Made by a program: the position numbers and the translations under genes. 8,793 nt of DNA from Fluviicola sp. (GTDB lineage Bacteria > Bacteroidota > Bacteroidia > Flavobacteriales_D > Crocinitomicaceae). Below, in pieces: positions 1 to 7,070 of this stretch; the stretch's first letter is position 1, and the number at the start of each line of letters is the position of its first letter. The stretch is from positions 1 through 8,793 of the forward strand of contig NZ_JASLCN010000146.1 of assembly GCF_030151805.1 (NCBI RefSeq), in the 5' to 3' direction. The notes under the pieces are model-generated. The model had not been told where the DNA came from. It made no database searches and worked only from the letters and a program-made list of their open reading frames with translations.

Positions 1-129
1 TGTAGAAAGCCAAAAGAAAGTCTGTCCGCCCTTAAGTTCATGTATCTGCGGATATTCTATAAATGCAGGATCAGACGCTGTTTCATTGAAGTCATTCTTT
101 TTCGGAAAACCACATTGAAAAACAAGTAT
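1..129 (-). CDS. possible 5' part of a divergent gene, no canonical start seen
   Basis: A minus-strand frame is open from 129 down to the left edge (43 codons) and reads like a globular protein, including the stretches NDFNETASDPAFIEYPQ and ELKGGQTFFWLST. The antisense plus frame is also open to 309, but it reads as an implausible Arg/Cys/Leu-rich sequence using AGA, AGG and CGG codons, as expected for the shadow of TCT, CCT and CCG codons. A TAA lies at 132-130 and no ATG, GTG or TTG occurs in this frame before the edge. An ATG at 115-113 is out of frame and would need a one-base shift near the A-run at about 97-102. It may be a decayed or frameshifted gene, one with an unusual start, or chance. 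No family is recognised. Confidence 0.25.
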   Translation of the reverse strand, partial: MLVFQCGFPKKNDFNETASDPAFIEYPQIHELKGGQTFFWLST

Positions 130-146
130 TTATACCGTAGTATTTG
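115..146 (+). promoter_or_regulatory. weak candidate Bacteroidota-type promoter
   Basis: The sequence has TTG at 115-117, a 20-base spacer, then TAGTATTTG at 138-146. The Bacteroidota consensus is TTG at -33 and TAnnTTTG at -7; here three bases rather than two separate TA from TTTG, so the match is imperfect. A second partial -7 match, TACTTTTC, lies at 161-168 but has no TTG at the right distance. Position upstream of the four-gene operon is the main support. Confidence 0.2.
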
Positions 147-346
147 TTTAGAATCTTTTATACTTTTCGCCCTGAAAACAATACTATTATTCGCTAAAAC
201 AGGACTACTATGCTATTCACTGAAACCCGTTGTTATGCCATCGCCCGGGAATTCCCTGCGCAAACAAAACATCCGGCAGGACATTTCTTCAATTGTCACG
301 ATCAAATAACCAGTCACACATCATTCATTTAACCAACCGGTAAACT

Positions 347-1816
347 ATGAACTATACAAGAAGAGACCGCTTTATTGCTCCGATCCTCGAGTGGGCAAAA
401 GCAAACAAGGAAGCTGAAGTACTCCAGCTCCGTTTATTAAAATCAGGAAAATCAGCTTTGAAAGGTGAAGCTGTAGCTGATAAAAAATTTGTTATTCCCG
501 ATGAATTCAACGGGAAAGACTACATCACCATGTTGCTGCATGTTGACGCAGAAATCGAGCACGGCTTGATGTTACAGTATTTATACGCCGCTTACAGTAT
601 CGGAAATCCGGATTTACCGGAAAAGTATCAGCAAAAAGTAGCGACCTGGAAAAACATCATTACCGGAATTGCCAAAGAAGAAATGGGGCATTTTATCTCC
701 GTACAAAACGTCTTAAAAGTCATTGGAGCACCGTTGAATTTCGGTCGGGAAAGCTATCCCTGGGATATTCCCTTCTACCCTTTTCCTTTTGCATTGGAAA
801 AATTCTCGTTGAATTCGCTTGCAAAGTATGTCTATGCGGAAGCTCCTCAAAGCTGGCTGGATTCGAACGATCCACTTGCCAAAGAAGTAACGGATTTGGT
901 GAAGGCTTCTACTTCTGATCCGCATACCGTTGGTGCACTCTTCAAAATTCTCTTGCAATTGATTCAGGATCCGGATGTGATTTCCGACGAAACATTCATG
1001 GCAAATACCTATCCCTATCAAGCGAAATTCGATGAATGGGGACGCGGATATGTTGGCGGGCAACGTGGTTCTGCGGGAGCAGGAGTTTACGGCAAAAGTC
1101 CGGACGTGCTGGTAGCACCTTTGATGTGCCGGGATGATGCCTACGGTGCACTGAATGAAATTGCAGAACAAGGTGAAGGAGAAGATGTCGATACGAAAAC
1201 ACCTTCCCACTTTGAGCGCTTTTTGTTCATTTTCAAGGAATACAAACTGTTCCTGAAAGAAACAAACAACACATTCGATCCTTCGCGGAACGTGGCAACC
1301 AACCCGTATATTTCTTCCGAATCAGATGCCGATATCAGTTCTTCAACCAATGAACCGGCATTGGAGCTAGAGTCAGACGCTATTACCAAACCTGAAACGA
1401 TTCTTTGGTGCAAATTATTCGACATTCGTTACCGCTTGTTGCTGAATTTCTTAAATCACAGCTTCGCGCTGGATAATGGTCTGAATCAATCCGGAGCTTA
1501 TACGCCGCGTGGAATGGTCATCAACTCCACATTCGGGGAAATGTACAACCTGCGCAGCCTGGCTACGGTCATTGTGCAAAAACCGATTGCAGAAGGAAGC
1601 TCGATTATGGCCGGACCGCCGTTTACAGCTCCTTACACGTTTGATCTTCCCATCGGAGAATTGAATCGTTGGAAAACACACAAAGATTTGATCATTGCCT
1701 CCGGCAACATCATTGAAGATCTTAAGAAATACAAGAATCAGGCAGATTTACAGTTCCTGAATGCGCTTCACGAAACGGATCAACAATTACTTCATAGCAT
1801 CGAAAACCTGCAATAA
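347..1816 (+). CDS. VioB-type ferritin-like domain protein
   Basis: A 489-residue protein whose N-terminal third matches the ferritin-like domain of VioB (iminophenylpyruvate dimer synthase) and relatives. Helix 1 carries DAEIEHGLMLQYLYAAYSI, with likely metal ligands E69/E71 and H72. Helix 2 carries KEEMGH, with E111/E112 and H115, followed by a typical 'NVLKVIGAP' segment. The family's 'FYPFPF...EAP' linker follows. The 'EQGEGED' loop and S-H-F-E-R-F (H288, E290) precede a later helical region (about 350-375). The rest has no recognised domain. There is no signal peptide. Start ATG at 347 is preceded by an A/C-rich leader without a clear Shine-Dalgarno. It is first in the operon, 39 bp ahead of the LodA-like gene. 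By family it could bind a mono- or di-iron centre and activate O2 or handle peroxide. A role as partner or maturation enzyme of the quinoprotein is inference; its substrate is unknown. A violacein role is unlikely because no other vio gene is present. Confidence 0.85.
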   Translation: MNYTRRDRFIAPILEWAKANKEAEVLQLRLLKSGKSALKGEAVADKKFVIPDEFNGKDYITMLLHVDAEIEHGLMLQYLYAAYSIGNPDLPEKYQQKVATWKNIITGIAKEEMGHFISVQNVLKVIGAPLNFGRESYPWDIPFYPFPFALEKFSLNSLAKYVYAEAPQSWLDSNDPLAKEVTDLVKASTSDPHTVGALFKILLQLIQDPDVISDETFMANTYPYQAKFDEWGRGYVGGQRGSAGAGVYGKSPDVLVAPLMCRDDAYGALNEIAEQGEGEDVDTKTPSHFERFLFIFKEYKLFLKETNNTFDPSRNVATNPYISSESDADISSSTNEPALELESDAITKPETILWCKLFDIRYRLLLNFLNHSFALDNGLNQSGAYTPRGMVINSTFGEMYNLRSLATVIVQKPIAEGSSIMAGPPFTAPYTFDLPIGELNRWKTHKDLIIASGNIIEDLKKYKNQADLQFLNALHETDQQLLHSIENLQ

Positions 1817-1855
1817 GCATAGCTATTCGATTGATACTGACTAAAAACATGCAAC

Positions 1856-4099
1856 ATGAAAATTATAGAACTTCGCATATTACCTCCTATCGCAATCGGT
1901 CGTTTGGGAGAATCAGATAAACCACTGGCGGCATATGACCTGGAATTATCCAAAAACAAACCACTGGATTTCAGAACCATTGTTCCGGCAAAGACTTTTG
2001 AAGTAGATCCCAAAACGGGAATCATCAAAGCAAGTAAACCCAAAAAAGTGGTTTTCAAAAAAGCGAAATCCATTGACGACAAATCAGGGAAAGTACTTCC
2101 TGTAGCGCCTTTCCTGGAAGTTTTCGCATTGACGGATAAAAGCCCGGATCAATTGGTTCCTCTGACTCTTGCTTTATTAAAAGAAGCCGGATTAAGCCTT
2201 CAGGACATTCGTTGGGATGTAGAAGTCGGGAACATGAAAATGTTCCGCAGAACCAGTGATGAAAAAGACCAGATCATCGCAAAATTATCCGAAATCAAAA
2301 CGCATGAAGCAATGCCTTTATTAGGAGAATGCGGGAATTTCGTGAAAGGAAAAAGACTTCCTTTAGGATCAATCCAATTTATTCAGCCTACTGCTGAATT
2401 TCCTGAGATTCGTTTGCGTTACACTCCGGGTGGCGGACTTGTTTACGGAACAAGACTGGAAAGAGAAAAGTCTCCGGGAGTCATGGAAAAAGATCCGGTC
2501 ATCAATTCGGAAGATAAAGTCATCTACAAAAAGGAAGGAAAATGGCTGGGTTATAAAGAATCCGCAACTTCTCTTCCCTATTACACCAATCCTGCACAAC
2601 TTTTCGCGGGTTACAACCTCGAAGACGGTACACGCGTAAGCTGGGGATACATTGACGACGAATGTGACGGACATGTGAAAGTGAGCCTGAAATTGTCGAA
2701 AACAAAAACACTCACAGCAAAAGCGCATATCAGCGCAGGTCCTCCGGCATATGCTCCGGACACGCTTCCGATCCGCGTAGTTTCAGACGAATTGGAACAG
2801 ATTTTCCTCGGAACGGATATCGACGGGTCGGTGGATATCGAAGAAGCGGAAGACATTATCCGCAGAGCTTTTGAAACAATCCGGATCATGAATACTGCAA
2901 TCATGAACGGAAATAGTTACGAAGGGAAATTCAACACGGCAAGTACAATGGTTCGGCAAAACACCAATGATTTCGGTCGTTTGTATGAACCGATCATGGC
3001 AACGTCGTTAGTCGATAATTATGCCTTGCGCGTATTGCACGAACGCGTATTCAACGGATTAAGCGCAGGTGCCGCTCCCTGGTTTGCAGATTTATTACGC
3101 AGACCTTACGAAATCGGAGATCTTTCAGATAGCGGATTGCGTAAAATGCCGGCGTTGATGCGCGGTGCAGATGGTCGCTCCCTGACTTTTACCTATCGAC
3201 AAATCAATAAAATCATCAAAGCGGCAGCTCAGTTTGCATTTGAGAAAACCAACCCGAACAACTTGCCGGAATCGTACGGTTCTCCGATGATTCCGTCCAA
3301 CAAAACAGCTCAATTGCATTATCGTGCCGAAGGAAACCCCTATTCGACCGTTGCACGCTCTGCAATTTCCAATTGTTTCCCGGGTTTGGAATTCGATTTC
3401 AGAAACTTGTGGCGAAGAGCTTTCAAAGGCTTGGTACTACTCGAAAGCAACAATTACGTCGTCGATGCTGAAAACTCCGAATTCAAAAAACTGATCGGTC
3501 ATCGTTTGGTTGCCATTGACGGCAAACCTACGATGGTAGCTACAAGCGGACCTGTTTTCCCGGGCGGAGACAGCCAGCCATTAATTACTACTGCCAATCC
3601 GAACGGAGTTTCATTCATGGAATGGTCCAATTCGATGGTGGAAGTGCTCCAAAAACAAGGACAGGAAGTTCTTTGTCATTTCACGGCAGAAAAGTCTCCT
3701 ACGGAAGTATTGGTCGATCTGAAAGAACTGAAAGACAAAAAGAAATACATCGCTGTTAAACTGAAGGTCAACGAGCTTTTCGATGGAAACAGCGCCGCCT
3801 TTTCGGATGAAATCCTGAAACCGGGAGAGTTAACCCAAAGTTTGTGTGCTCCCTGGCAAAATGATTACCGCGAATGTTCCTGCTATTACTGGGCTGCCAG
3901 CAGACCTGATTACGTGAACGTAGTTCCGGATGAAAACGGATTAAGCACCGGAGATAACTGGATGGCGAAGAAACGAACCGGAAAATACATTCCGGACAAC
4001 TGGTCCGACAGCAGAATGCAAACCTATGACGATTTGTTCGAAAACTGGCAGGGAGAACTCAGTTTCATCATCAAAGGAAACGACGCACTCGAGAGCTAA
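1856..4099 (+). CDS. LodA/GoxA-like quinoprotein oxidase (putative CTQ enzyme), divergent
   Basis: A 747-residue protein related to LodA (L-lysine 6-oxidase) and GoxA (glycine oxidase), which use a CTQ cofactor made from their own Cys and Trp. The N-terminus 'RILPPIAIGRLGES' (residues 7-20) matches the family opening 'IxPAIGIARVGNS'. WGYIDDECDG (263-272) matches the DDxxDG hallmark. 'MPALMRG' near the middle matches the family MPxLxGD segment. CFPGLEFD (C507-D514) matches the FYPGIE active-site motif. PGELTQSLCAPWQNDY (656-671) followed by YYWAASRPDY (W679) matches the C-terminal PWQADF...W..RP block. About 145 residues separate the FPGLE and PWQ motifs, roughly 100 more than I recall for LodA, so there is an insertion. 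The canonical cofactor Cys lies about seven residues before the PGIE proline; here that place is Ser502, and Cys507 is nearer the motif. No signal peptide is present. The substrate cannot be predicted; oxidative deamination of an amine or amino acid with H2O2 release is the family activity. Confidence 0.8.
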   Translation: MKIIELRILPPIAIGRLGESDKPLAAYDLELSKNKPLDFRTIVPAKTFEVDPKTGIIKASKPKKVVFKKAKSIDDKSGKVLPVAPFLEVFALTDKSPDQLVPLTLALLKEAGLSLQDIRWDVEVGNMKMFRRTSDEKDQIIAKLSEIKTHEAMPLLGECGNFVKGKRLPLGSIQFIQPTAEFPEIRLRYTPGGGLVYGTRLEREKSPGVMEKDPVINSEDKVIYKKEGKWLGYKESATSLPYYTNPAQLFAGYNLEDGTRVSWGYIDDECDGHVKVSLKLSKTKTLTAKAHISAGPPAYAPDTLPIRVVSDELEQIFLGTDIDGSVDIEEAEDIIRRAFETIRIMNTAIMNGNSYEGKFNTASTMVRQNTNDFGRLYEPIMATSLVDNYALRVLHERVFNGLSAGAAPWFADLLRRPYEIGDLSDSGLRKMPALMRGADGRSLTFTYRQINKIIKAAAQFAFEKTNPNNLPESYGSPMIPSNKTAQLHYRAEGNPYSTVARSAISNCFPGLEFDFRNLWRRAFKGLVLLESNNYVVDAENSEFKKLIGHRLVAIDGKPTMVATSGPVFPGGDSQPLITTANPNGVSFMEWSNSMVEVLQKQGQEVLCHFTAEKSPTEVLVDLKELKDKKKYIAVKLKVNELFDGNSAAFSDEILKPGELTQSLCAPWQNDYRECSCYYWAASRPDYVNVVPDENGLSTGDNWMAKKRTGKYIPDNWSDSRMQTYDDLFENWQGELSFIIKGNDALES

Positions 4100-4127
4100 G
4101 AATTCACATCCATTAACGAAAAACAGC

Positions 4128-5507
4128 ATGAATCTTTCGAAAGAATCTACAAAATACAATACGGATCAGATAGCGGGAATACTGGCTGGTGTGGTGATGC
4201 AGCAATCCAAACCGGTTTCACGGGTGGCGCACCTCATCAAGAGTCTCCACACCACCCAGTTGTTTCTTCCAAACGGAAGTCAGCTGTATTCCATCAGTCA
4301 GGCAGTCGAAGAGCGCATTTCGAACCTCATCCAAACAAACAATGAAGCCGCTTTGCAGGAAGAATTGATTCTGCTTGGCCTGGACGCTCCCACTTATATC
4401 GACGATCAGCCTTTGGAAAGTCCGCCGCTTTATGCCTTGTCGCTTGCCATTGCTCAAAAATGCAATATGGGCTGCACCTATTGTTACGCCGATCAGGGAG
4501 ATTTTGGAGGACCATCGAAGAATATGTCACTCGAAACAGCCTTCAAATCCATTGATCTGCTGCTGAAAGGTTGTCCGGAAGACGGAACAGTGCAATTGAC
4601 CTTTTTAGGCGGAGAACCACTGATCAACCGGAAAGCTATCCGGGAAGCCGTTTCATACGCTGAAACAAAAGCGAAGGAAAAGAATATCAAAGTCCGGTAT
4701 TCGATCACAACCAACGGGACCTTGCTCACAGAAGAAGATGCTGTTTTCTTTGAAACACACGGATTCGCTGTAACAATCAGTTTAGATGGTTTAAAGGAAG
4801 CTCATGATGCTCAGCGACCTATGAAAGGTGGAAAAGGAAGTTTTGACCGCGTGATGCAAAATATACAACCGTTGTTATCGCTTCAGAAAAACATGCAGGT
4901 TTCCGCGCGCGTAACCGTGACTCCGGAAAATACCAATCTCGCAGAAGCATTGGACGAATTTGTCCGGATGGGATTCCACAGCGTGGGCTTCTCCCCGCTG
5001 CTTCGTTCAAGTAACGGACAAGGAGAAATGACACCGGAAAGTTTGGCAGTCATGTTGGAAAACATGATTGCCTGCGGATTGAATTTTGAAAAAAATGTAT
5101 TGGCGGGAAAACGTTATCCTTTCTTAAACATGGTGAATGCCATGAGAGAAATTTCAAAAGGAACTCACCGGCCTTATCCTTGCGGAGCCGGAGCCGGTTA
5201 CATGGGAGTTTCAGCCGATGAGGAATTATTCGCCTGTCACCGCTTTGTGAATGAAGATACCGGTTATATGGGCGACTTAAACACCGGAATTAACCCGGAA
5301 AAGCAAAACAACTGGCTTTCAACACGTCATGTACACAAACAAGATCCGTGCTCTCAGTGTTGGGCACGTTATTTATGCAGCGGTGGTTGTCATCATGAAG
5401 TCATTGAAAAAGGCAGACCGGCCTGCGATTATATCCGTTCCTGGTTGACTTATTCCATCCAGGCTCATGAACGTTTGTCTCGTTTAAAACCCGATTGGTT
5501 TAATTGA
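4128..5507 (+). CDS. radical SAM/SPASM peptide-modifying enzyme, QhpD/SCIFF-maturase type
   Basis: A 459-residue radical SAM enzyme. The frame is open upstream to 4026, but ATG at 4128 is chosen because the earlier start would lie inside the LodA-like gene and add 34 non-family residues; it gives a 28 bp gap. Residues 1-100 form an N-terminal domain resembling that of QhpD-like enzymes. 'LAIAQKCNMGCTYCYADQG' holds the SAM-binding 4Fe-4S cluster ligands C112, C116 and C119. GGEP is at 161-164, followed by TTNGTLLT and SLDGLKEAHDAQRP. The SPASM domain has C352, C370, then C408-x2-C411-x5-C417-x3-C421 and C433, the full seven-Cys pattern for two auxiliary clusters. The CDYIRSWLTY end is also typical. 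QhpD installs Cys-to-Asp/Glu thioether bonds in the small subunit of quinohemoprotein amine dehydrogenase, and SCIFF maturases make Cys-Thr thioethers. The likely substrate here is the LodA-like protein encoded just upstream, since no small precursor peptide is visible; this is inference. Confidence 0.9.
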   Translation: MNLSKESTKYNTDQIAGILAGVVMQQSKPVSRVAHLIKSLHTTQLFLPNGSQLYSISQAVEERISNLIQTNNEAALQEELILLGLDAPTYIDDQPLESPPLYALSLAIAQKCNMGCTYCYADQGDFGGPSKNMSLETAFKSIDLLLKGCPEDGTVQLTFLGGEPLINRKAIREAVSYAETKAKEKNIKVRYSITTNGTLLTEEDAVFFETHGFAVTISLDGLKEAHDAQRPMKGGKGSFDRVMQNIQPLLSLQKNMQVSARVTVTPENTNLAEALDEFVRMGFHSVGFSPLLRSSNGQGEMTPESLAVMLENMIACGLNFEKNVLAGKRYPFLNMVNAMREISKGTHRPYPCGAGAGYMGVSADEELFACHRFVNEDTGYMGDLNTGINPEKQNNWLSTRHVHKQDPCSQCWARYLCSGGCHHEVIEKGRPACDYIRSWLTYSIQAHERLSRLKPDWFN

Positions 5508-5512
5508 AAGAC

Positions 5513-6985
5513 ATGACGTTTTTTCCTGAAAAATTACATGTATGCATTCTGGGAGCCGGACCTGCAGGAATATGTGCCGCTTTGCGCTTATTGGAAATGG
5601 GCCATACCGTCGGGATGATCGAATCGGAAGCATTTCCCCGGCAGCAGATCGGGGAATCTCTTTCACCGACTGTCCGGAATATTTTCGCTTACCTGAATGC
5701 AGAACAGGTGTTGCATCACGAAAGCTACCTCCATCATTTGCCTTCAAACGTTATTTGGGAAAACAAAGAAAACGTTCAGCAGCTCAAAAACCGTCCTGAG
5801 AACATCGTGGTCGACAGGAGTATTTTGGATCAGCAATTGCTTCAATTGGCCGTAAACAGAGGTTTACATCTCTTACAACCTGCAAAGCTTCATGAGTTCT
5901 GCCAAACGGAAGAAGGTTGGAAACTGGAAGTTCTTTCAGAAGGGAAAACCGTTTCAATCCAAACGATTGTGTTACTGGATGCCCGTGGTCGAAAAGGAAC
6001 ACTGGCCAAAGAACGTTTGTCCGTTTCACCTGCATCTGTTGCAACCTGGACACACATCCATGCAGATCTGATGCCGGAAGAAACCTTTGTTGAAGCCACT
6101 CGTGAAGGCTGGTTCTGGGGGGCAAAAGTTCTGGGAAACCGTTACCGGATTATGGCTTTTACAGACGGAAAGACCATTCAACAATACAAAGATCAATCAT
6201 TGTTCGAATTAGCCAAAAGCACCCGTTTTTTCAGCTCGGTTGCCGGTCAGTTGAAAGATTCCGTGACAGAAACGTGCTCTGTTACCTCCTTTGTACATCA
6301 AAATCCCTGGAACGGACAATTGATCAAATTGGGAGAAGCCGCATTTACGCTGGATCCTTTGTCATCGAACGGTGTTGAAAAGGCAATGCGCTTTTCATTG
6401 CAAGCTGCCATTGCGGTAAACACATTCTTAAAAGATCCGGGCTCGTCACATGCAAAGGCATTTTACGAAGAAAAACTCATCGACTCCGTCAGCAATCACG
6501 CTCACTGGACAGCTTCGTTTTATCAAACTGCATGGCCGTATAAGGAAAATGCGCTGTTTTGGAAAAACAAATCAGTCATTCAACTTTCCGTTCCTCCGGA
6601 TTCTTCTCAATTCTTACGAAAATTACAGCAAGGATTCAATTCACCTCCGTCCTTTCCTTCTCATAAAGCGCCCGTTTCAATTCCTGTAGATCTGGTTTTG
6701 AATCAAATCCGATCCGGCAGGATCAGCCCTTCCCCGCTCATTACTTTCAAAGAAGTATTCGCAGTGAATAACGATGTTGTTGAAGTCATTCAGGCAGTTT
6801 GTCATCCCGGGCTGGAACGACCTGTCGGATACCTCGAACAATTGAATCTGCCCCTGCTTTTACAGGAAATCACCGGGCAAACAATCGAAATGGCAATTGA
6901 ATTGGTAAACCGGAAGTTTTCGTTGGAAAAAGGGAAGAAAATCATTTTTCATTTGTGGCAAAACCAGCTGATTGTCGTCAATTAA
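5513..6985 (+). CDS. LodB/QhpG-like FAD-dependent monooxygenase with C-terminal extension
   Basis: A 490-residue flavoprotein of the tryptophan halogenase/monooxygenase superfamily. CILGAGPAG (G14, G16, G19) and E37 form the FAD-binding Rossmann motif. QQIGESLSP (GES 47-49) is the family's second flavin motif. LGEAAFTLDPLSSNGV (G274-V288) is the C-terminal flavin motif, with Glu where Asp is usual and the DPLSSNGV form typical of LodB/QhpG-like proteins. At the place of the halogenase WxWxIP motif it reads GWFWGAK (199-205), which argues against halogenation. LodB and QhpG hydroxylate a substrate-protein tryptophan on the way to CTQ; the same job on the LodA-like protein is the natural inference. 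Residues from about 380 to 490 go beyond the core flavoprotein fold and are not recognised. Start: ATG 5513 is preferred, with an AAAG just upstream. A TTG at 5504 overlapping the previous stop would add three residues. Either way translation is probably coupled. Confidence 0.8.
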   Translation: MTFFPEKLHVCILGAGPAGICAALRLLEMGHTVGMIESEAFPRQQIGESLSPTVRNIFAYLNAEQVLHHESYLHHLPSNVIWENKENVQQLKNRPENIVVDRSILDQQLLQLAVNRGLHLLQPAKLHEFCQTEEGWKLEVLSEGKTVSIQTIVLLDARGRKGTLAKERLSVSPASVATWTHIHADLMPEETFVEATREGWFWGAKVLGNRYRIMAFTDGKTIQQYKDQSLFELAKSTRFFSSVAGQLKDSVTETCSVTSFVHQNPWNGQLIKLGEAAFTLDPLSSNGVEKAMRFSLQAAIAVNTFLKDPGSSHAKAFYEEKLIDSVSNHAHWTASFYQTAWPYKENALFWKNKSVIQLSVPPDSSQFLRKLQQGFNSPPSFPSHKAPVSIPVDLVLNQIRSGRISPSPLITFKEVFAVNNDVVEVIQAVCHPGLERPVGYLEQLNLPLLLQEITGQTIEMAIELVNRKFSLEKGKKIIFHLWQNQLIVVN

Positions 6986-7015
6986 ACTGCTGCGTATTTC
7001 CTCGTACCACAAAAC

Positions 7016-7049
7016 AAAAAGCCCCCGACAAAAATGTCAGGGGCTTTTT
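7016..7049. terminator. bidirectional intrinsic terminator
   Basis: A hairpin with left arm AAAAAGCCCCCGACA (7016-7030), loop AAAA (7031-7034) and right arm TGTCAGGGGCTTTTT (7035-7049). Fourteen of fifteen positions pair, with one C-A mismatch at 7026/7039. It has a T-run on the plus strand and, through the A-run at 7016-7020, on the minus strand too. It sits between the convergent ends at 6985 and 7071 and can end transcription from both sides. Confidence 0.9.
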
Positions 7050-7070
7050 CGTAGTCATAGGAGGTTCATG

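Larger units (their letters stand above)
1..346. other. leader / intergenic region upstream of the operon
   Basis: No convincing plus-strand gene lies here. A plus frame is open from 1 to 309 with an ATG at 40, but its product is Arg-, Cys- and Leu-rich, lacks recognisable motifs and resembles no family known to me. The stretch from about 130 to 346 is AT-rich in its first half and has no good reading frame on either strand, so it most likely holds the operon promoter and leader. If the minus-strand frame at the left edge is a real gene, this is a divergent regulatory region. No tRNA, riboswitch or clear operator was recognised. Confidence 0.5.

Noticed and set aside
40..309. 89-residue plus-strand reading frame ahead of the operon
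   Set aside because: The product is Arg/Cys/Leu-rich with no motif, and its left part uses rare Arg codons that look like the shadow of minus-strand coding sequence.
713..1210. Long minus-strand frame inside the ferritin-like gene
   Set aside because: Low-complexity, Arg/Cys/Ile-rich shadow of a well-supported plus-strand gene.
347..1816. Violacein biosynthesis gene vioB
   Set aside because: Only the ferritin-like domain matches; the protein is about half the length I recall for VioB and no vioA, C, D or E is present.
5513..6985. Tryptophan halogenase
   Set aside because: The WxWxIP motif is not kept (GWFWGAK), and the neighbouring LodA-like gene fits a LodB/QhpG-type monooxygenase better.
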